The translations under genes were made by a program, and so were the position numbers. DNA of 64,000 bases from Pachypanchax playfairii (taxonomy: Eukaryota; Chordata; Actinopteri; Cyprinodontiformes; Aplocheilidae): NCBI GenBank assembly GCA_006937955.1, contig SSNP01000050.1, positions 1,117,295 through 1,181,294 on the forward strand, written 5' to 3'. The notes below the pieces were generated by a model that ran no database searches, was not told where the DNA came from, and saw nothing but the letters and a program-made list of their open reading frames with translations. Below are positions 57,499 to 64,000 of this stretch, piece after piece (positions within the stretch are counted from its first letter, which is position 1; the number at the start of each line of letters is the position of its first letter).

Positions 57499-58249
57499 GT
57501 GAGAAAACATTATAGGTCGTGTTTAGAGCCTGATACAGTATGAAAATGATGAGATCAAATCAAATAACAGAGTGGAGAGACCTGACGTGAAGTATGTTAG
57601 CCTCCCCGGTGCAGTGCTGTGAAGACGAACAGTCTGTAAAGTGTCTGTGCGCGGTCCCGTGCCGGCTTGGCTGGTGGCTGCAGTTAGCCACAGCGCCTGT
57701 CGCGGCAGCACTGAGTCAGATTTTGTAAAGCTGCCTTAAGTTCCTTTAAGGTGCAAAAATCTATTACTGTGTTTAGCAGAGCTTGCTGAGTATTGGATTT
57801 TTTTTTTTCATTTTGAACTCATTATGATAAAACATTTAAATTTAACAGTTGAGTTGACTGTTTAATACATCCATTTAAAAGGTGAGAGTTTTCATGCCTT
57901 TAGATTATTTGTTGTTTTTCCAAAAATTATTTATGTATTTATGAGTTTCGCTCAATACACCCACTCATGAAAGCGTCTTTAGTCCAGCTGGCACTTGTTT
58001 CCTTTGTGGAAACCAGGATTTTATGCTTTATTTATATTTGTTTCTGATCAAAATTTTATTTAGTGACTTATCAAAATACATCTTGCAAAGGTTTTTCCCT
58101 GTTTGCATGCATTTTACACCTTTCTCCTATAGCGAGTATGGATGTTCTCACCTGTTTATAGCTCTCACTGGTGCACGCCACATCTTTAACTAACATGTAT
58201 AACCTTAATGAACATATACTGTACATCTGTATTCATGAGACACTCAGTC

Positions 58250-58380
58250 GGTCAGTCATTTTCTTTACCCACTTGTGCCTGTTCGGGGTCACGAGGAGCC
58301 GGCCTCCAGGGGTCACTGGCCAAGAGGTGGGGTTACACCCAGCAGAGTTCACCAGTCCATCACAGGGTACTCTGGTATAA
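58250..58380 (-). repeat. SINE/L2-tail fragment
   Basis: The pieces 'gttcggggtcacgaggagcc', 'aagaggtggggttacaccc' and 'caccagtccatcacagggta' match the 3' tail of the repeat family at 3496-3775, in that orientation. The head is missing. Confidence 0.6.
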
Positions 58381-59171
58381 GAACACCACACTGTAGAACT
58401 TATATCATTAAATAGAAACCATTATGTAAATTAGAGGTAAACTGTAAAGCACTCTGTAAAATGTGCAGGTGATATGGAGGTGTGTAAAAATGACTTTTTA
58501 GTAGCACTGCATGCCTCTAAAAACACACAAAATCGTTTTAATTTGAATCTTCAAACCATCTCTTTGTCAAATAGAAATGTTAGAAGTACTCATGGGTGCA
58601 CTCAGACACACATACTGTCAAATAAACATGCATATGGGCATCTAGAGCAAGACAGCAAAAATTAAATACAGGCAATGTTATTTTAACCTAAAAAACACAA
58701 TTTCTATAGAATTGCATTAAATTACTCATACATAAACCTGAATTCATAGCAAAAAATTACAAATAGCTATTTTTTGAGCTTCCTGGTTAGCAAAAACAAA
58801 TTTTTACATCTTGGTGAAATTGTTTTTTTTTTTTTCCCGGGGCTACAGGCTCAGGCTAAAATTTATTCTGAAACTATTCTGTGTTGTTTTTATTTGATTT
58901 TGTACATGTATGCATGTTCTCCTCCCACAGTCAAAAAAAATGCCCAACAGGTGAACCAGCTCCCTTTTAATGAGAGTTGTGTGTCTAGCTTTAATTTTAA
59001 GAGTCGTAATGGTTACAAGTTTTTCAAATTCTCCTTGTGATGCATCTGACTTTTTCAAATCATTTCTTGTGTAAAGTCTTTCATAAAATTGGCCTTTTGT
59101 GTTTGATTTTGACTGCTTGCTCTCTAACAAGAACGAACACTGAACTACTTTTCACTGTTGATACCTCGTCT

Positions 59172-59430
59172 ATAGCCCCTTTCAGACAGGCCATGAAAAA
59201 AGAGAATGTTCCCAGTTTTGTCCGTTGCGCTTTTCTGTCTGAAAGCGCCATTGCGGTGTTGGCCCGCATAATCTGGTCCGGGACTTATCCTGCTGGGGAC
59301 CTAGTAATAAGACATGTTGGTGGACGGTGTTTGCGTTCAAAACAGTGGCGTGTCTGAAAAGACCACTACGATTAACGACCGGATCGAATTGGCCGCAAAT
59401 ATTCCCAAACGTCTGTCTGAAAACGGCTTA
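59172..59430. mobile_element. Probable MITE with 'TTTCAGACAG' ends
   Basis: The left end AGCCCCTTTCAGACAG and the reverse complement of the right end AGCCGTTTTCAGACAG agree at 14 of 16 positions. TAT lies next to each end as a possible short target duplication. Inside, the 259 bp repeat 'gtctgaaa' and are GC-richer than the intron. No coding capacity. Superfamily unassigned. Confidence 0.5.
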
Positions 59431-59560
59431 TGTTGGATCAAGTGCTTGTGGGATTACTTAGAAAGGTATGAAATCACCTCCTTAGTTCCAGCATCGTAAT
59501 TTATCAGAGATCATGCCAACATTTTGACTCAACAAGCCACATGGAGTCTTTTTTCCACAG

Positions 59561-59828
59561 GCACGCACCTACAGTACTCCCCACTGAACCAGAATCAAAT
59601 ACTGATGAGTGTGGTCAAAACACAATGCAGCAACCAAATCTATTTAAAACTAACTCTATCCAAATCATCTCAACTCACCACATTTTCAAGAGGTCCAGCA
59701 GGAAAAAAGCCTTTATTTCTTCATCCAAAAACCACATTTCTATTTTGATTCAAAGAAAAGTTAAACACAAAAATACAAACTGTGTGTTCCCAGTTGATTT
59801 CTTTATGTTTTGCTCACATTGTATTTGA
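59561..59828 (+). CDS. Exon 2 (possibly terminal) of the 57.2 kb gene
   Basis: The acceptor 'tcttttttccacag' ends at 59560. The first base completes the split Arg codon of exon 1 (AG|G), and the frame then runs HAPTVLPTEPESNTDECGQN for 88 codons to a TGA at 59828. Joined, the protein would be 181 residues. The early part (PTEPESNTDE) is acidic and low-complexity, like a linker. The later part is basic and Ser/Lys-rich and less coding-like, so the true exon may end sooner at an unrecognised donor. No AATAAA follows closely. The phase match and acceptor are seen; the exon's 3' limit is uncertain. Confidence 0.5.
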
Positions 59829-62440
59829 ACTGATGCAGTAAAGTGGCTCCTCACCTGAAACCACCTTCCTGATGTATAATTCATACAGAAGGATGTTCAA
59901 GGGACACGTCCCAGGTAATTAAGTTGTGTAAATGACAAGGTCATTAACAAAATTTATATGGTAATGTCGTGCCCCAAAAGGAACTGGGCAGCAGGACCTG
60001 TCATGTGCTGGATGCTGACTTCAGCAGCCTGCTCAACAGGAGCTGATGAAGCTTCCAGTGTTGCACTAGTAAGGAAAATGTTAAGCAGCGGTATTTACAT
60101 AGACACCATCTCATTCACAAGCTCAGACCGTGACCCCATTTATTCAAAGTAAAAATACATACCCTTTATACTCCCTTTATCATTTTAGAGAGTTTTTTTT
60201 TTTTTTTTCTCAATTCTTCTGTTTAATTTCATCCTTTAACGGGAGCAACAAGGTGTTGGGTTTTTGACACAATGGATGTCTGCCTGGCTAACAAGAGTTT
60301 GCTGTTCAAATTAAATGTAATTAGGGGGAAAAGAAGGCGCCATATCTGTTTGGCACATCAAGGAGGTCAGAGAGTCCTGGATATTGATGATAAAACCTTT
60401 AATTCACAGGTCTTGTTGCCCCATTCTTTTTCCTTTCTCCTTGGCACTGATGGCCCCACTTTGACAAATCTAAAGCAAAAGAGGGGTGACAGAAGAGTAG
60501 ATACCGCTGTTGAGTGGATGTAAGTCAAACTGCCAATGAAGGGTGTTCCTTAATTGCGGCACTTGTGAAACAAATCAACATAAATGGCTCTAGAAATGCA
60601 GCCTTGAAAGCCAAAGTGGCGTCACTGAATCACACCTTGAAACACAGGACTAATAAATGAGCAGTTGGAGCTGCATGTGGAAAATCCCATGTGATAGAAA
60701 CATTTTGGAAAGGGAAAAAGGGTGGGATGCTGCTCATATTCTATTTTTTAATTAGCGTTCCTAATCCTATAACTTCATGACAGAAATTTTATATTTTTCT
60801 GTTACAGTGGGTTTTTTCTTTTTTTCGGGATCCACTTGTGTTTTCTTTTAACACAGAATTTCTGTTTATACAGTTTTCAGGTAAAATAAAACACAAGAAA
60901 ATAATGAATACTTATAATAATAATGAACTAAACTGGCTGAATTGAAATAAGTTTAGATTTAAATTTCCCTCCTGCTTTAGATTTTAGAATCTTTCATACA
61001 TCACCTACAGTTTTCCTGGGACTTTAAAAGATTTAGTTTAAATTCATTCCACTACTTTGGTCTTGTAAAGAATGCTAATCGGCAGTTTTAAATGTGTTCA
61101 ATTTGATTCTACTCCCTCTAACAACCTCTCTACACAGCAGATTAACACAATGTGTAAGAAACACTATGAGCATACATAAGACTAAAAACCATTTTAATTC
61201 TAACCTCAAACACAACTTCAATTGTTTTTATAAACAGGTAAATATCATCACTATCTTTGCTGCACAACCAGTAACAATCTCAAAGATCTCGTCCAGAAGA
61301 TCAACGTTCTAAAGCTAAGCTTCTGCATAGAACCTTTAAGCTTCCAGGCCTCTGGCAGAGAACCCAGTTTAATGCCAAAGAACATCCCTCGTGTAGAAGA
61401 AGGGAAAGCTCTTGTTTGTTTGTTTGTTTCTTTGTTTGTTTGTTTGTTTGTTTGTTTGTTTGTTTAAAAAATGATGGCGATTTTTCTTGCTTTAGCGAAT
61501 TCACCAAATTTGTGCATTTTTTTTTCCACCTAATGTAATAAAAACATGTTTCTAAGATAGATTCTTTTCTGTTTCACTGACAATACACTATTGACATGGC
61601 TCCATGGTGACACGGCCAATTTTCTTCTTTTCTTTCTGTTTTCTGGATTCACTCTAACAAAAGATAAGTGTGCTGCCATTGTACATGAATTAATTAGAAA
61701 CAAATTAAGGTCTTCACAATGGGCAGTTTAAACATTTTATGCTAAATAGAATTGCAACACTTACATTTTATTGAGTACATTTTAAAAAGTAATGTGATTT
61801 ATGTGGGATTTGTAGAACTAAATATGTATTTGCATCAGCTAATGGTTCCTCCCACTATTGGATTTTTTAGCTAATTGGCCAATGACTGTGTGTCAGTTGG
61901 CTAAAATAAATAAATATGCAGTTCTTACTAAAATATCATCAACACGATTGAGGGAACCCGTGATACAGTTGGGCAACAAATACAGACAAAAGGGAAAAAC
62001 ACTGAAAGTTTTATCAGCAGGTTTAAAAAGATTTAAAGCAACTGTGATCTAGAAGGACAACGTGGAACTGTAGTTCAACAGATTCTGATTATCTTCTCAC
62101 TATCTGCATTTGTAAACACTAATAACTCTAACAACCACAAAGATTCCCCAAATAAAATAAAAGAAACTGTGTCAGAAACTAATGCTTTATGTGTTTTCAA
62201 CACTGTTGGGTTTCTATTTAAAAGAACAAACTATATTATGAAACAAACAGTGTGATTTAAATGTACATTACAGTCTAAAAGTAAAGCTGTTTCTGCAGAC
62301 AGGGACACTGGCAGGAAATTAGTGTGACTGTGTAGCTTAAGAGGTTTATTTTAGTTTCTCTGCCACATTATTGTGACATGTTTATTTCTGTTAGTAAGCT
62401 CACAATAGTGTATTACATTAAATTCATGAGTTGACCATGT
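59829..62440. other. Intergenic or intron, mostly featureless
   Basis: AT-rich. 59980-60070 and 60270-60530 are more balanced; the latter is open for 83 codons on the plus strand but has no splice borders, so a conserved non-coding element is as likely. A TTTG microsatellite is at 61413-61465. If the exon at 63929 belongs to the 57.2 kb gene, this is intron. Confidence 0.4.
61413..61465 (+). repeat. (TTTG)n microsatellite
   Basis: About 13 TTTG units with one TTTC interruption. The minus-strand translation is a Lys-Gln-Thr-Asn repeat, an artefact. Confidence 0.95.
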
Positions 62441-62448
62441 ATTCTTAT

Positions 62449-63161
62449 TAGGGGTGTAACGGTACACAAAAATCCCGGTTCGGTACATATCTCGGTTTGG
62501 AGTTCATGGTTTGGTTAATTTTTGGTACAGTAAGTGAGGAAAAAAACAAACCATAATTGCTTTTTGTTTAATTTTCCACTTTTGTAAACAACGGTTTATA
62601 TATTTTCTGAAAAAAATGAAACATAAAAAAATAAGAAAACAGAATAAAAAAATTTTTAAAAATGGAATACTGCTTAACTTTCCAAACAAGAGACCTTATA
62701 GATAAAGGAGGGTGTTCAAGCTCCGGCTTGTTTACATCAGCCTTGATGTCTGCTAGAGGAAAAAAAAAAACCTCACGTGGGAGTCCGGTGCTGGCAACAA
62801 ACTTTCAATCCGCCACTGAAAATACTCCACAAGCAAAATAAGACTGTTAACTAGCTGTAATCAGATCGGTGACAATCTGCATCATGCCAACAGTCCAGTA
62901 CCGAAACGGTTCATATGAGTGCGTGTTCTGTTTCACCCCTCAGCTCATGTATTTACATCAATGTGTTTGTGCAGTTCCACTGTGCGTCACGCAAAACAGT
63001 GTCCATCCGGAAACTCACCTGGAAACTTACTTCCACTGCGCTTAACATCACACTAAAAATAAATGTATGAAAAAAATGAACCGAAACGGTACGCAGGTGG
63101 ACCGAACCGAACGGGCCGAACCAAACGGTTCAACATATTCCCGTGAACCATTACACCCCTA
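62449..63161. mobile_element. Non-autonomous hAT transposon with 8-bp target duplication
   Basis: A 713-bp element. The ends TAGGGGTGTAACGGT and the complement of ACCATTACACCCCTA form inverted repeats with one mismatch. The flanks ATTCTTAT (62441-62448) and ACTCTTAT (63162-63169) agree at 7 of 8 positions, the 8-bp duplication of hAT elements. The subterminal parts are rich in 'ggttcggta' and its complement 'gaaccgaacggg'. The inside has no transposase, only short frames. Old enough for one flank mutation, but well preserved. Confidence 0.85.
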
Positions 63162-63928
63162 ACTCTTATCCTGTAAGCATTTCAGTTTTACTCTTTTTGC
63201 TTTTGCATTTAAAAGCAAGCAAACCAGTTCTTTACTCTACTGCACAACTTTTTCATTACATCCAGTATAAAAGTGTTTTTGAAAATCAATCTTTAAAAAA
63301 GCTGGTTCTCTTTTTGTTTTTATTTGAGACATTTTATAAACACAGATTTCTTCAAAAACAGCTTAGGTACAACTTGAGGGAGTTGCAACAAAAACCTTGT
63401 TGTTTCTACTAGTAGACTATATATTTTATTTAAATGCTCATAAGGGTGAGCAGAAAGTTTGGATGGGAAAAATAAAAGTAAATATACAGCCTCCACTATT
63501 TCTGGGCTCTCTAAGAGAACATAACTTGTTGGTAATAGGTGCTTTTATACATTTTGTTCTTCTAATCTTAAAATATAACCCACATTGTAACCAGAATGCA
63601 GCCACCTCTATCATGCTGCAGCACAGCCCTCAAAGCTGAATTTGCCCCAGCATGGAACAAATCTTGTTTCATTGTAAAAACCTCAGGAAAGCTGTTGAAA
63701 GAATTAGCTGCAGGTTTGTACAGCAGGGTTACACAGAGGCTAAACTACATGCACAGACTTTACTTTCTCTCAAAGCATGTCACTATTTAGTGCACTTCAC
63801 TTTCTTCTGCAAAAATTACACCTTCAGTTTTGTTTATTGCATTTGAAGTGATTTTTTTTTTTTCTGTCACAGATTAAAGATATTCTAACTAAGCACCAAG
63901 AATGATTCAACATTTGATGTCTTTGCAG
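63162..63928. other. Intergenic or intron, nothing recognised
   Basis: AT-rich; contains the branch-point-like 'attctaact' and the acceptor leading to the exon at 63929. Confidence 0.45.
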
Positions 63929-64000
63929 GAGAAAATCAAAATGATGATATCTCTGTCCTCAAAATCAAGACTCCAAAAAGAGCTTTTGTGTTTAAAGACT
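63929..64000 (+). CDS. Candidate exon, cut by the window edge
   Basis: The acceptor 'catttgatgtctttgcag' ends at 63928, with a branch-point match CTAAC (63885-63889) about 40 bases upstream. With two leading bases the frame is open to the edge: ENQNDDISVLKIKTPKRAFV then FKD. It is acidic then basic and hydrophilic, similar in style to the 57.2 kb gene, and lies on the same strand. It needs an upstream exon ending one base into a codon. Exon 2, read to its TGA, does not supply one, so the link is unproven. Confidence 0.35.

Larger units (their letters stand above)
57499..59560 (+). other. Intron 1 of the 57.2 kb gene
   Basis: A 2062-bp intron bounded by GTGAGA and 'tcttttttccacag'. It holds a SINE/L2-tail fragment (58250-58380) and a small MITE-like repeat (59172-59430). 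Its first part (57500-57720) stays GC-richer, as is common after CpG promoters. Confidence 0.65.

Noticed and set aside
61301..61507. Minus-strand frame with Lys-Gln-Thr-Asn repeats
   Set aside because: It is a translation of the TTTG microsatellite.

Overview
This 64 kb window is vertebrate, almost certainly teleost fish, nuclear DNA. It is AT-rich and gene-poor, with long stretches that lack any extended open frame. GT-AG splice signals accompany the plausible exons. The repeats are teleost-typical: a full-length Tc1/mariner transposon, a 3' fragment of the fish LINE Rex3, tRNA-derived SINEs with V-SINE/L2-like tails, a hAT-type and a Harbinger-type non-autonomous element, and ATCC/TTTA/TTTG microsatellites. 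There are no operons, ribosome binding sites or CRISPR arrays.

Layout. 0-10 kb: a weak candidate exon near 1.7 kb; SINE copies at 3.1, 3.5, 6.2 and 8.2 kb; a candidate terminal coding exon with a polyadenylation signal on the minus strand at 4.6-5.0 kb; and a conserved-looking non-coding block at 9.7-10.0 kb. 10-20 kb: a Rex3 tail (10.9-11.5 kb), a tRNA-derived SINE (13.8-14.1 kb), an A/T microsatellite, a GC-rich Harbinger-like MITE nested in an older repeat (16.7-17.8 kb) and a poly-G tract. 20-36 kb: mostly unique intergenic DNA with several enhancer-like blocks, a THAP-like relic (29.4-29.6 kb) and a doubtful minus-strand exon at 33.4 kb. 36.1-36.4 kb: a candidate exon encoding a small secreted protein. 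36.86-38.46 kb: an intact Tc1 element with a 340-codon transposase and 200-bp inverted repeats that are identical to each other. 38-57 kb: more enhancer-like blocks (42.6, 44.9 and 51.8 kb) and a cluster of decayed elements (47.9-50.9 kb). 57.1-64 kb: the best-supported host gene. It has a promoter with RFX, CRE, NRF1 and ETS-like motifs, exon 1 at 57221-57498, and an exon at 59561 whose reading phase matches. A further candidate exon is cut by the right edge. A hAT MITE lies at 62.4-63.2 kb.

The only complete ordinary protein-coding gene visible is the Tc1 transposase. The 57.2 kb gene is partial and its family is not one I can name. The low gene density with spaced GC-richer blocks carrying homeodomain-, T-box-, SOX- and CTCF-like motifs would suit the regulatory territory of a developmental gene outside the window. 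That is inference, because no alignment could be run.
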